Assembly (NCBI RefSeq): GCF_014194975.1
Contig: NZ_JACIAY010000001.1
Span: forward strand, 62,001 to 126,000
Length of the DNA stretch: 64,000 nucleotides
Source: Sphingomonas sp. BK580
GTDB lineage: Bacteria > Pseudomonadota > Alphaproteobacteria > Sphingomonadales > Sphingomonadaceae
Direction: 5' to 3'
In this document: piece by piece, positions 16,552-24,078 of the stretch
Numbering within the stretch: position 1 is the stretch's first letter
How the letters are laid out: each line of letters begins with the position of its first letter
Program-made: the position numbers and the translations under genes
The notes under the pieces: model-generated
Seen by the model: the letters and a program-made list of their open reading frames with translations, nothing else
Databases searched by the model: none
Told to the model about the DNA's origin: nothing

Positions 16552-16678
16552 ACGCGCCGGCTCGCCCTACCCCGGACACTAGCTGAGCTTCGGCTCGGTC
16601 AAATCCCGATCAACTACCATCCGCCGGGCCTGCAAGCGTCGAGCTTCCGGGAACGGCTTTCTGCTGCCGAAAGCTGCC

Positions 16679-17053
16679 ATGTCCTACGGTGCCGCCCTCA
16701 TCACGCCGCTTACCCCCGGAGGCTATTTCGCCGCCCGGCGAGCAGCACGGCAGCTCAGCGCTGTGGAGCTGGCGGAGCGGATCGACTGCCTGCCGCATAT
16801 CGGCGTGCACGATCGCGCGGCGTGGTTGCGGCTGATCGAGGCTGACGTGATGCCGGCGAGCTGGTCGACGATCGCCGCGCTTTCCGAGCACCTCGCGCTC
16901 GACCTGGATCTTCTCGCTGCACTCGACGCGGCGCGTCTCGGCTCAGACGCCGCAGCGCCTGCCCACTGCCACACCTGCGGCATCACCCCGCGTCAACTAC
17001 AGGAGGCGCCCGCGTGGCCGTCCGAGATCCTCTGTCCGGGGTGCAAGGCGTGA
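16679..17053 (+). CDS. Phage protein with HTH-like N-terminus and C-terminal zinc-binding pairs
   Basis: A 124-residue protein. Residues 14-75 (GYFAARRAARQLSAVELAERI, then WSTIAALSEHLALDLDLL) resemble an XRE-like domain. The C-terminus has two metal-binding pairs: HCHTCGITP and CPGCKA. It overlaps the next gene, which begins with GTG inside this stop (17050-17053). Function unknown; nucleic-acid binding is a reasonable guess. Confidence 0.6.
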   Translation: MSYGAALITPLTPGGYFAARRAARQLSAVELAERIDCLPHIGVHDRAAWLRLIEADVMPASWSTIAALSEHLALDLDLLAALDAARLGSDAAAPAHCHTCGITPRQLQEAPAWPSEILCPGCKA

Positions 17054-17229
17054 AGCCCTATTCTTCTCGCGACCATGCGCTCGGGCGCATGATCGGCTGC
17101 GCACTGCTCGGCTTCGGCATCATCCTGGAGCTCTCCGATCATCCTCGTCTCGCCTACGCCGCCCTCATCCTCGTGTTCGCGATCGTGCTTTCGATGCTGC
17201 GCGACCTGACCCTCAAGGGAGACCGCTAG
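17050..17229 (+). CDS. Small membrane protein (59 aa)
   Basis: The GTG at 17050 overlaps the upstream TGA (GTGA). The product, MKPYSSRDHALGRMIG onward, has two hydrophobic segments (CALLGFGIILEL and LAYAALILVFAIVLSML) and a charged C-terminus (RDLTLKGDR), so it is probably a two-helix inner-membrane protein. Function unknown. Confidence 0.55.
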   Translation: MKPYSSRDHALGRMIGCALLGFGIILELSDHPRLAYAALILVFAIVLSMLRDLTLKGDR

Positions 17230-17471
17230 TGCACCACGTCGCCTTTCCGCCGCGTCGCCAAGCTCGTGCGCGTGCGATCTCCCGACCACTGCCGCCGATC
17301 GCCGCGCCGATGCCGATCGTTGAAGGAGCGCCGCAGGCGCGCGGCCTCAGCTCGTTGGACACCATCGCGCTCCAGATCGTCGCCGGCTTCGTGTTCCCCC
17401 TCCCGGTGATCCAGGTTGGTCACTGGCTGTTCGGCTGGACCAGCGTTACCGTCATGTTCGGTGGCCAGTGA
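17229..17471 (+). CDS. Small phage protein with hydrophobic C-terminus (80 aa)
   Basis: Starts at a GTG that overlaps the previous stop and ends in TGA overlapping the next start. The N-terminal half is Arg/Pro-rich; the second half (LDTIALQIVAGFVFPLPVIQVGHWLFGW in parts) is hydrophobic and could span a membrane once. No homologue recognised. Evidence rests mainly on operon spacing. Confidence 0.45.
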   Translation: MHHVAFPPRRQARARAISRPLPPIAAPMPIVEGAPQARGLSSLDTIALQIVAGFVFPLPVIQVGHWLFGWTSVTVMFGGQ

Positions 17472-17767
17472 TGGCGTCGCGAACCCGCACAGTTGGGCCG
17501 GTGGTTGAGATGGCCGCTCACGGCGGCACCGTGCGCACCTGCCGAGTCATGACCGAGATCTCGATCGACACGGTAGAGTTGCCGGAGGGGCACTTCGCCA
17601 CGATCGTGCTCTCGCTACCGGGCAACCGCTTCGCAACGCTCGCCATCCTCGATCACGATGACGTCGAGGCGACCTGCGAGCTCCTGCGCAACGCCTCGGC
17701 CGACGCGCAGCGCGCCGATCGAGGCGGAGCGATGTTAGCGGGTGTCGCCTCTGAGGAGCGGCACTGA
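17471..17767 (+). CDS. Small phage protein (98 aa), unknown
   Basis: ATG 17471 follows the previous stop as TGATG (a GTG 3 nt upstream is also possible). Contains TEISIDTVELPEGHFATIVLSLPG, a beta-hairpin-like stretch, and a helix DVEATCELLRNASADAQRA. No family recognised; coupling to both neighbours supports it as a gene. Confidence 0.5.
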   Translation: MASRTRTVGPVVEMAAHGGTVRTCRVMTEISIDTVELPEGHFATIVLSLPGNRFATLAILDHDDVEATCELLRNASADAQRADRGGAMLAGVASEERH

Positions 17768-18075
17768 TGCCGGCCGACGTCGCCGCGGCCGTTCAGGCTG
17801 GCAACGCCGTGCTGCTCGGCCAGGGTGACGGCACCTATGACGAGGCGCTCGACGCGATCCGGCTTCTCGTCGCCGCGGCTTCTCCGCCGGCGGTACCGCT
17901 GCAGGACGATCGATGGCGCTGGAAGCGCTTGCTTGAGAGCACGGAGGCTTTGGTCAAGCGGACGGAGACGGAGTCCGGCTTCTTTCGCGAGTGGTCGGCA
18001 GCTGAGCGCGCCGCGAAAGACGTTCGCGCCATCTTCACCAGCGTAAGCACCGGCGCGAAGGCGACTGCACAATGA
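17767..18075 (+). CDS. Small phage protein (102 aa), unknown
   Basis: Helical product MPADVAAAVQAGNAVLLGQ, with DGTYDEALDAIRLLVAAA and SAAERAAKDVRAIFTSV. The start is TGATG-coupled to the previous gene and the stop overlaps the GapR-like start by ATGA. No known domain. Confidence 0.5.
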   Translation: MPADVAAAVQAGNAVLLGQGDGTYDEALDAIRLLVAAASPPAVPLQDDRWRWKRLLESTEALVKRTETESGFFREWSAAERAAKDVRAIFTSVSTGAKATAQ

Positions 18076-18341
18076 GCGGCGACGATCGCGGCGAGGGCAT
18101 AGGCGGCGGGGCGGTCGCGGCCGATGAGCTGCGCCTCCTGATCGAGCGCGCCGAGCGCCTCGAGGAAGAGAAGAAGGGCATCGCCGACGACATCAAGGAT
18201 GTCTTCGCCGAGGCGAAGAGTCGGGGCTACGACGCCAAGGCTATCCGGCAGATCATGCGGATCCGCAAGCAGAAGCGCGAGGAGTACCAGGAAGAGCAGT
18301 CGATCCTCGAGGTCTACATGCAAGCGCTGGGCATGATCTAG
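18072..18341 (+). CDS. GapR-family (DUF2312) DNA-binding protein, phage-encoded
   Basis: An 89-residue protein with the DUF2312/GapR pattern: LRLLIERAERLEEEKKGIADDI, then DVFAEAKSRGYDAKAIRQIMRIRKQ and a charged C-terminal helix. Caulobacter GapR is a nucleoid-associated protein that encircles overtwisted DNA and supports replication and chromosome segregation; this copy keeps the family's length and basic helix. In the phage early operon it may help phage replication or alter host chromosome behaviour (inference). It overlaps neighbours at both ends. Confidence 0.85.
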   Translation: MSGDDRGEGIGGGAVAADELRLLIERAERLEEEKKGIADDIKDVFAEAKSRGYDAKAIRQIMRIRKQKREEYQEEQSILEVYMQALGMI

Positions 18342-18616
18342 TGGCGTGCCACAGCGTCCCTTTGCCGGGCGGCGGATCCGCCATCGTCTGCACCACCAGC
18401 CGGCGTCAGCGCTGCCGGTGCGGTCGCGTGGCGACGCTAGCGTGCGACTGGAAGGTGCCGACGCGCCGCAGCGGGACGTGCGACGCGCCGATCTGCACCC
18501 GCTGCACGACGTCGCCGGCGCCCGAGAAGGATCTCTGCGCGGCGCACGCGGCCGCCTTCGAGACGTGGCGCGCGGCTCGCGCCGCGGCCGCCCCCGTCGA
18601 GGGGGTGCTGCTCTGA
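18341..18616 (+). CDS. Small cysteine-rich, probably zinc-binding protein
   Basis: The GTG at 18341 overlaps the previous TAG. The 91-residue product has several cysteine pairs (RCRCGRVATLACDW, CDAPICTRC, LCAAHAAAF), the spacing of one or two small zinc sites. It lies between the GapR-like and ASCH genes. Function unknown. Confidence 0.6.
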   Translation: MACHSVPLPGGGSAIVCTTSRRQRCRCGRVATLACDWKVPTRRSGTCDAPICTRCTTSPAPEKDLCAAHAAAFETWRAARAAAAPVEGVLL

Positions 18617-19035
18617 TGCGCGCGATTTCACTTTGGCAGCCATGGGCCTCCGCTATGGCTTTCGGTCACAAGACAATCGAAACCCGCAGCTGGTCGACGG
18701 ATTATCGGGGACCTCTCGCGATTCACGCTGCAAAGCGGTGGACCGGCGAAGAGCGGCGGTTGAGCGCCTGTTTCGCGGAGTGGTTCGGCGCGCCCGAGCT
18801 GCTGACGCCCCCTCGCGGGTGCATCGTCGCCGTGCTCGAGCTGTACGGCTGCGAGAGCACCGAGTCTCTCGAGACGATCGCCACCAAGGAGCAGCTGCTA
18901 GGAGATTACGGCGAAGGCCGGTTCGCCTGGCGCACTCGCAACCTGCTCAAGCTCCCAGATCCGATCGCGTACCGCGGCGCGCAGGGTTTCTTCCGCGTGC
19001 CTGACAGCCTCCTCAACGAGGCGATTGGGCGGTGA
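18616..19035 (+). CDS. ASCH-domain protein
   Basis: A 139-residue protein opening MRAISLWQPWASAMAFGHK, then TIETRSWSTDYRGPLAIHAAK, the ASCH-domain signature of a beta-barrel (PUA-like) nucleic-acid-binding fold. ASCH proteins include RNA- or modified-nucleoside-acting enzymes and are common in phages. The C-terminus (YRGAQGFFRVPDSLL) completes the fold. ATG 18616 overlaps the upstream stop (TGATG). The substrate is unknown. Confidence 0.8.
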   Translation: MRAISLWQPWASAMAFGHKTIETRSWSTDYRGPLAIHAAKRWTGEERRLSACFAEWFGAPELLTPPRGCIVAVLELYGCESTESLETIATKEQLLGDYGEGRFAWRTRNLLKLPDPIAYRGAQGFFRVPDSLLNEAIGR

Positions 19036-19400
19036 TGAAGCGCGCCGGCTATACCTGGACCCAGGACGCTGACGCCCAGCTGGTCGCGCTCAAGGCGCGC
19101 GGCTTGAGCGCCGGCGCGATGTCCGAGCAGCTCGGCGCCAGCCGCAACGCCGTCCTCGGCCGCCTCCATCGCCTGCGCGCCGCTGGTGACCCGCGCGTGC
19201 CCGCGGCCGAGCCGAGCCCGATCGGCGGGAAGCTTCCGAGCGCCAGCGCGCCGGCGACGCTCGGCGATCGCTTGGCCGACCTGGTGGCGGACGAAGATCT
19301 CTCGATCGAGGACGCGGCGGCGCGGCTCGGCATCAGCAAGCGTGAGGCGCTCGCGCTCTGGCAGACGATCGTCGACCGACGCGGCGAGCAAGCCGCGTGA
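19035..19400 (+). CDS. GcrA-like cell-cycle regulator homologue, phage-encoded
   Basis: A 121-residue protein whose N-terminus, YTWTQDADAQLVALKARGLSAG and SRNAVLGRLHRLRA, matches the GcrA helix-turn-helix (W-T-x6-L-x5-GxS, then RNAVxGxxHRL). Host GcrA acts with CcrM adenine methylation and sigma-70 to time transcription. The rest differs: a linker, then a second helical module (IEDAAARLGISKREALALWQ). ATG 19035 overlaps the ASCH stop. It could redirect host transcription or regulate phage genes (inference). Confidence 0.78.
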   Translation: MKRAGYTWTQDADAQLVALKARGLSAGAMSEQLGASRNAVLGRLHRLRAAGDPRVPAAEPSPIGGKLPSASAPATLGDRLADLVADEDLSIEDAAARLGISKREALALWQTIVDRRGEQAA

Positions 19401-19561
19401 GCCGGCGCTGCCCGCCCCTGTTCGAGCGCCTGGTCGCGCTCCCCGCCCGAGCCGGTTCGGGGAGCCGGCCGGATGCGTCGACTCCCCTCCCCATTTCCAG
19501 CACGCCGGCGGTTGGCCCCGCCGGTGCGCTCTCACGCAAGCCGGAGACCCACCAGCCATGA
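19397..19561 (+). CDS. Possible 54-codon gene coupling GcrA-like and ParB-like genes
   Basis: A GTG-initiated frame begins inside the GcrA-like stop (GTGA at 19397-19400) and its TGA overlaps the ParB-like ATG (ATGA at 19558-19561). It exactly bridges two genes in an operon where almost every junction has this overlap. The peptide, MSRRCPPLFERLVALPA onward, is Pro/Ser-rich after residue 20 with no recognised domain. It might serve translational coupling more than produce a functional protein. Confidence 0.4.
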   Translation: MSRRCPPLFERLVALPARAGSGSRPDASTPLPISSTPAVGPAGALSRKPETHQP

Positions 19562-21330
19562 AGCAGAGCCGCTCCCCCGCCAAGCCCCGCGTGTCGAATA
19601 AGGCCGCGCCCAGCGCCGCCGTCGTCGCGGCGATCGCTCCGTCGACGCCGTCGCTGATCGAGCTCGATCGACTTCGCCGCGCGCCCGAGAACGTCCGGCA
19701 CATCCGTGTCGACGAGGATGTTGAGAGCCTGGCCGAGGACATCACGGTCCATGGCCTGCTGACCTCGCTGATCGGTTACGAGGCGAGCTGGCCCGAGGAC
19801 GCCGATCGCGTCTTCATCGTGGGCGGCGGCCGGCGCCTGCAGGCGCTCGAGCTGCTGCGCGAGCGCGGCGCGATCGCCGGCGACTTCACCGTGCCGGTCC
19901 TCATCCGCAACGTCGAGCTGGCTGTTGAGCTGTCGCTGGCGGAGAACCTGCAGCAGCGCACCATGTCGCCCGTCGACGAGTTCCACGCCTTCAAGGCGCT
20001 GATGGACACGGGGCGCCACTCGCCGGCCGAGCTGGCGAAACGGTTCGGCTTCACTGAGCGCCTGGTCAAACAGCGGCTCCGCCTGGCCGAGCTGGCTGAG
20101 CCGATCCTCGACGCGCTGGCGAACCGGCAGATCACGCTCGACACCGCCCAGGCCTATGCGACCGTCCAGGACAAGGCGCGCCAGGAGAAGGTCTTCAAGA
20201 GCCACTCGAGGATCGCGAACCCCGCGTGGAGCCACCACCCGCACAATGTCCGCCGCGACCTCCAGAACAACGCGACCACGACCGCGACGCAGCTCTTCAA
20301 GTTCGTCGGTGCCGAGAGCTACGAGATGCGCGGCGGCGACTATGAGGACGACCTCTTCTCGGAGGCGGGCCCCGATCGTGTGCTGCGCGATCCTTCGATC
20401 CTTGAAGCGGCCGCGAAGGAAATGATCGCGTTTCAGGCCGACCGGCTGCTCGCCGAGCTGCGCGAGTCGGACGCGTGGGCCCCGACGATCTCCGGCTATG
20501 TCGTCACGGCCGACCTGCAGTTGGGCACCTACGGGGTCGCGTACACCGCGAAGCCGACCGCGCCGGCAGGCTACAGGACGGTTGATCGCTACGACGACGC
20601 CCCGGTCTGGCGGACGATCCGTAACAACGGCATCGACGTGCGGGTGGTCGTCGGGATCGACCCGGAGGGCAAGCTCGCCGCTTGGCCGAAACTGCTCTTC
20701 GTCGAGGAAGATCAGGCCGACGCGGTAGATCCTCGCCACGCCGCGGCCGCGCGTCCGGCCGAGACGCCCGAGCAGGTCGCCGCGCGCCAGCGCGCCGAGG
20801 GTGTCAAGAAGTTCGCCTATCGTCGCGCGGTCGGCCCGTTTGCAGGCACCCGCTTCGAGGGACGGGCCTACTGGCCTGACGGATGGCGGGCGGAGCCGGA
20901 GAAGACGGCAGTCGACGGCGTGCCCGGCTGGCTCGTTCCCGTCCGCATCTTCGTCACCGATGCCGAGGTAGTGGCCGCGCGCAGCGGCGCCGAGCAGGAC
21001 TATGACGACGATCTCGCCGCCCAGGCCCGCGCGAAGGAAGCGCAGGCGGAGCGTGAACGCGAAGCTGACGAGGCGGCGAGGCGGCGATCGGCCGAGCTGA
21101 CCGCCATGGATCCGCCCGCGGTGGCAGTGATCGATGGTGAGGCGTGGTTTCGCGCAGAGGACGAGAGCTACGCGCCGGCCTACAACGAGGACGCTACCGT
21201 GGGCAGCTGGGCAGAGCTGCTCGAGCACTACGACGCGGACGATATCGCCAGCACCTTCGAGACGCGCACTGCCTTCGACCAGGCGATGGCGGACGCTGGC
21301 GCCGCGCCGATCGCGGAGGCGGCTGAGTGA
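19558..21330 (+). CDS. Large ParB/RepB/Spo0J-type protein
   Basis: A 590-residue protein. Residues 30-140 form a ParB N-terminal CTPase-type domain: LDRLRRAPENVRH, VESLAEDITVHGLLTSLI, FIVGGGRRLQALELL and LAENLQQRTMSPVDEFHAF. A helix-turn-helix follows (SPAELAKRFGFTERLVKQRLRLAEL). The remaining 400 residues are not canonical ParB and include a charged coiled coil (AQARAKEAQAEREREADEAARR). No parA is visible, so a role as phage transcription or replication factor is as likely as partition. Such large ParB-like proteins are common in alphaproteobacterial prophages. ATG 19558 is fixed by the overlap upstream. Confidence 0.8.
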   Translation: MKQSRSPAKPRVSNKAAPSAAVVAAIAPSTPSLIELDRLRRAPENVRHIRVDEDVESLAEDITVHGLLTSLIGYEASWPEDADRVFIVGGGRRLQALELLRERGAIAGDFTVPVLIRNVELAVELSLAENLQQRTMSPVDEFHAFKALMDTGRHSPAELAKRFGFTERLVKQRLRLAELAEPILDALANRQITLDTAQAYATVQDKARQEKVFKSHSRIANPAWSHHPHNVRRDLQNNATTTATQLFKFVGAESYEMRGGDYEDDLFSEAGPDRVLRDPSILEAAAKEMIAFQADRLLAELRESDAWAPTISGYVVTADLQLGTYGVAYTAKPTAPAGYRTVDRYDDAPVWRTIRNNGIDVRVVVGIDPEGKLAAWPKLLFVEEDQADAVDPRHAAAARPAETPEQVAARQRAEGVKKFAYRRAVGPFAGTRFEGRAYWPDGWRAEPEKTAVDGVPGWLVPVRIFVTDAEVVAARSGAEQDYDDDLAAQARAKEAQAEREREADEAARRRSAELTAMDPPAVAVIDGEAWFRAEDESYAPAYNEDATVGSWAELLEHYDADDIASTFETRTAFDQAMADAGAAPIAEAAE

Positions 21331-21554
21331 CGCGAGCTACCTTCATCAGCCGCGACGTGCGCGCCGGCTGCCTCGTGTGCGGCGGCTCCGACCCAAGATG
21401 GCTCGGACCGAACGCGCAAGGGGTGGCAGCGCGTCACCACGACGCGACCGGCCACGCCACCTGGTGCGACGTCGACATGAGCATCCGGTACGGTCGCGAG
21501 GAGACGGACGCGGCGCAAACCGACATCGAGGACGCGATCGGAGCTGCGGCATGA
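21327..21554 (+). CDS. Small zinc-finger-like phage protein (75 aa)
   Basis: Starts at a GTG inside the ParB-like stop (GTGA). Contains CLVCGGSDPRWLG, then ARHHDATGHATWC, a C-x2-C with nearby histidines suggestive of a single zinc finger, and an acidic C-terminus. It overlaps the next gene by ATGA. Function unknown. Confidence 0.6.
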   Translation: MTRATFISRDVRAGCLVCGGSDPRWLGPNAQGVAARHHDATGHATWCDVDMSIRYGREETDAAQTDIEDAIGAAA

Positions 21555-22099
21555 GCCGGCGCGCTTCGCCTCGCCAGGTTCGCGTCGACAACGACGGCGT
21601 GACCATGACCGTCACGCGCGAGATGCGGCTGCGGCACGTCAGCGACATCGCTCGCGGCGACGGCGTCGTGTTCGGCGGCGACAGTATGGGGCACTGGAAT
21701 GTCGACCGGATCAACCGGATCCTCGACGCCATGGAGGCGCCAACTCGGCAGCTGAGCCTCCCTCCAGCCGCAATGCACGGCATGGCGATGGTCGGAGCTC
21801 CCGACCCGGTCAAGGTCGAGGCCTACGTCCGCATGGGCCTAAGCCACATGCCACCGCTGACCTTCGTCTCCCTCGACGAGCCAGAGAAGCAGGCAGGATC
21901 GATCATCCGCACGATGCTGGTCGATGGCCATCACCGCATGGCCGCGCTCTTCGTCATGGGCGTGGGATCCGTGCCAGCGCGGGTGCTCCCTCGTGAGCTC
22001 GAACGCGACGTCCGCGTCGTCGAGCTCAGCGAGGTGGCGATCTTTCCCGAGCCGCAGGTCCTCAACAACGAGATCGAGTTGGGGAGATGGCGAGCGTGA
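21551..22099 (+). CDS. ParB-nuclease-fold-like protein (182 aa)
   Basis: Begins MSRRASPRQVRVDNDG and contains MGLSHMPPLTFVSL and MLVDGHHRMAALFVMGVGSVPARVL. The D-G-H-H-R-x-A-A motif is that of ParB/sulfiredoxin-like domains, where the GxxR/HR loop binds a nucleotide. There is no ParB-type helix-turn-helix. It may be an enzyme of the ParB-like nuclease/kinase clan; the exact function is unknown. ATG 21551 overlaps the preceding stop. Confidence 0.6.
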   Translation: MSRRASPRQVRVDNDGVTMTVTREMRLRHVSDIARGDGVVFGGDSMGHWNVDRINRILDAMEAPTRQLSLPPAAMHGMAMVGAPDPVKVEAYVRMGLSHMPPLTFVSLDEPEKQAGSIIRTMLVDGHHRMAALFVMGVGSVPARVLPRELERDVRVVELSEVAIFPEPQVLNNEIELGRWRA

Positions 22100-22338
22100 G
22101 CATGGACCTGACACACGCCATGGCCGGCTCAGCTCTGAGGCGGGCATCTGCGATCGACGACACGGTTCGTGTTGCGACTGCCGGCCTGGGTGACGATGCG
22201 CGCCGGATCGCGCGGCTCGCTGCCACCATCGCCTTCGATGCCGGCTTCGCCATGCGCGAGCTGCTGCACGCGGACCTCGCTGACGTAGCGACCGCACCAT
22301 CAACCACTAGTCCAGCGATGGAGGACGAAGAGCCGTGA
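22096..22338 (+). CDS. Small phage protein (80 aa), unknown
   Basis: The GTG at 22096 overlaps the previous TGA, which favours it over the ATG 9 nt upstream or the ATG at 22102. The product reads SMDLTHAMAGSALRRAS, then VATAGLGDDARRIARLAATIAF, with an acidic end. No domain recognised. Confidence 0.5.
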   Translation: MSMDLTHAMAGSALRRASAIDDTVRVATAGLGDDARRIARLAATIAFDAGFAMRELLHADLADVATAPSTTSPAMEDEEP

Positions 22339-22676
22339 ACGCCCCCAGCAGCATCGCCCAACTCGACCGCCGCTTCTGCAAGGCGGTTGAGGACGGCAAG
22401 GGCCTCCGCCTTGAGGCCTCCGACATTGATCTGCTCGTGACGCATGGCGTCCTGCCGGTCATTCACAATGCAAGCCAAGAATATCTTAGGGAACAAGCCA
22501 AGTGTCGGGACATGAGGCGCCGCTCTATCGCCGCGGCAAATACTGGCTCGGATGGGACCGAAAGCGCGACGGGTCGCTCCGTTCGCCTTATCTCACCGTC
22601 TTCTGGTACGACGTCGACGCAAAGCGTGTCCGCAGCTCATCAACGGGCACGACGGCCGAGGGCGAGGCAGCCCTGA
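22335..22676 (+). CDS. Small phage protein overlapping the integrase start
   Basis: Begins at GTG 22335 within the upstream stop. The first 60 residues look like a real small protein (NAPSSIAQLDRRFCKAVED, LEASDIDLLVTHGVLPVIH, ASQEYLREQ). The last 55 codons lie inside the integrase gene in another frame and are Ser/Thr/Arg-rich. The 175-nt overlap suggests translational coupling of integrase to early expression. Function unknown. Confidence 0.55.
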   Translation: MNAPSSIAQLDRRFCKAVEDGKGLRLEASDIDLLVTHGVLPVIHNASQEYLREQAKCRDMRRRSIAAANTGSDGTESATGRSVRLISPSSGTTSTQSVSAAHQRARRPRARQP

Positions 22677-23839
22677 TCCTTGATCGTCGCTACCTCTCCG
22701 ACTCGACGGAGGCCGCGGCTTTCTGCCCGACGTGCGGTCAGCCGGTCGCCCAGGCGAGCGCCTACCTGCTCACCGACGCGATCGCCGACTATCGGCTCGA
22801 GTGGGGCGACAAGCGCGCGTCAGCCGAGGCGATCGAGACGCGGCTCAATCACGTGCTCGACTTCCTGGGGGCGCAGGACAAGGCCGGCGGCCGCTTTGGC
22901 CTGGCGACGAGCTGCGCGATCGCGTGCTCGAGCGCCTTCGTCACCGACTTTCGGGCTTGGTCGCGGGCAACGCCCGCGCGCTGGCGCAACAAGGCCGGCG
23001 AGATCACGGTCGAGCGCCCGCGCGCGCCGTCGTCGACCGAGGCGTCGGTGGCGCAGCTGATCGCCGCGCTCAATCATGCCGCCAACGCTGACCCGGCGCG
23101 CTCGGACAAGCGGCCAGCGTATCGCCCGCTCCCCCCTAGCCAGGTGCAACGCGCTCGCCGGCACCGGATCGGCGTGGACCAGCTCGCGGCGATGCTGAGC
23201 TACGCGGCGGAGCCGAGCAGGCGCCGTGGCTCACTCCACCGCTTCCTGGTCGCCTCAATCTGCACGATCGCACGGCCGAGCGCTGTCTGCGACATATCGG
23301 TCGCGCCCGATCGTCACCAGTGGAGCCCCGGCGCCGACACGATCGATCTCAATCCGCAGGGCCGGATTCAGAACAAGAAGCGCCGCCCCCTCCTCCCGGT
23401 GCTGCCGCTTCTCGCCGAATGGCTCGAGGCCGAGCTGGCGGAATACCTAGCGCTGGCCGAGGAGGCTCGAGCGGGGCGCGGCTGGCTCGTGAACTACTAC
23501 GGCCGGCCGGTGAAAGACGTTGATCGCGCCTGGGCGACAATGCTCGCCGAGCTGAAGATGCCGACCGGCCGCGAGTGGCGTCCGTACCTGCTGCGCCACA
23601 GCCTGGCGACGCTCGTCCGCAATCGCGGGGCGGCACGCTGGGACCTCGAAGGCTTCATGGGCCATCGCGCGCCCAGCCAAACCGAAACCTACGCGATCGG
23701 TGAGTTTCCAACGGTGGTGACCGCCCTGGGCAGCATCATCGCAGAGTTAGAGCGACTGGCTCCGGGAGCCCTGCACCGGACCAACACCGGAGCCAGTCGA
23801 CCCACACCCAACCTCAGGGAGGTCAAGATGCCCGGATAA
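22502..23839 (+). CDS. int: Tyrosine site-specific integrase
   Basis: A 445-residue tyrosine recombinase from GTG 22502. The N-terminus has an arm-type domain (YRRGKYWLGWDRKRDGSL) with a CPTCGQ pair unusual for the family. Catalytic residues: Arg near 257 in TIARPSAVCDI, the RHSLATLVRN box near 364-373, then MGHRAPSQTETYA with the nucleophilic Tyr near 397. It is the last prophage gene and ends 13 bp from the tRNA-Thr 3' end, its probable attachment site. It should excise and integrate the phage, helped by an excisionase not identified here. Confidence 0.93.
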   Translation: MSGHEAPLYRRGKYWLGWDRKRDGSLRSPYLTVFWYDVDAKRVRSSSTGTTAEGEAALILDRRYLSDSTEAAAFCPTCGQPVAQASAYLLTDAIADYRLEWGDKRASAEAIETRLNHVLDFLGAQDKAGGRFGLATSCAIACSSAFVTDFRAWSRATPARWRNKAGEITVERPRAPSSTEASVAQLIAALNHAANADPARSDKRPAYRPLPPSQVQRARRHRIGVDQLAAMLSYAAEPSRRRGSLHRFLVASICTIARPSAVCDISVAPDRHQWSPGADTIDLNPQGRIQNKKRRPLLPVLPLLAEWLEAELAEYLALAEEARAGRGWLVNYYGRPVKDVDRAWATMLAELKMPTGREWRPYLLRHSLATLVRNRGAARWDLEGFMGHRAPSQTETYAIGEFPTVVTALGSIIAELERLAPGALHRTNTGASRPTPNLREVKMPG

Positions 23840-23890
23840 CCGCGAAAAATGCTGGTGCCGCTTACAGGACTCGAACCTGTGACCCCATCA
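23840..23890. other. Probable prophage attachment junction (att) at tRNA 3' end
   Basis: Phage sequence ends with the integrase stop at 23839 and the tRNA-Thr begins (3' side) at 23853. The tRNA is intact, as expected when the phage carries a copy of the tRNA 3' end. The core cannot be delimited because the other att copy lies left of the window. Confidence 0.55.
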
Positions 23891-23928
23891 TTACGAATGA
23901 TGTGCTCTACCAACTGAGCTAAAGCGGC
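23853..23928 (-). tRNA. tRNA-Thr (anticodon CGT)
   Basis: 76 nt including an encoded CCA. Acceptor GCCGCTT pairs with AAGCGGC, D arm GCTC/GAGC, anticodon stem CATCA/TGATG with loop TTCGTAA, and T arm ACAGG/CCTGT with TTCGAGT. Anticodon CGT reads ACG (Thr). It is the apparent integration target of the prophage. Confidence 0.97.
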
Positions 23929-24078
23929 CCGATCGCGCCCCGGGGGGCACCGCATCGTGGAGCGCGCGCTTAGCAGCGGGTCCCGGACGTGGCAAGCGCT
24001 TCCGGACTTTACGCGGAGTTTACCATCCATGGTGCAGATCGGGCGTGACAGGCCGACTCCGCAGGCCTCACTGGGACG

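Larger units (their letters stand above)
1..23852. mobile_element. Right-hand part of a tailed prophage (left end outside window)
   Basis: A continuous block of phage genes: packaging and head genes on the minus strand at the left, a CI/Cro-type switch at 14.5-15.3 kb, a plus-strand early operon, and a tyrosine integrase ending 13 bp from the 3' end of a tRNA-Thr gene. GpA-type terminase, gpW, lambda-type portal and a fused protease-capsid protein indicate a lambda-like head on a tailed virus. Tail and lysis genes are not in the window, so completeness cannot be judged. The host palindromic repeats found beyond 25 kb are absent here, which supports a separate origin. Confidence 0.95.

Noticed and set aside
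19558..21330. Complete phage ParAB partition system
   Set aside because: No parA ATPase gene or parS cluster is visible; only the ParB-like gene can be supported.
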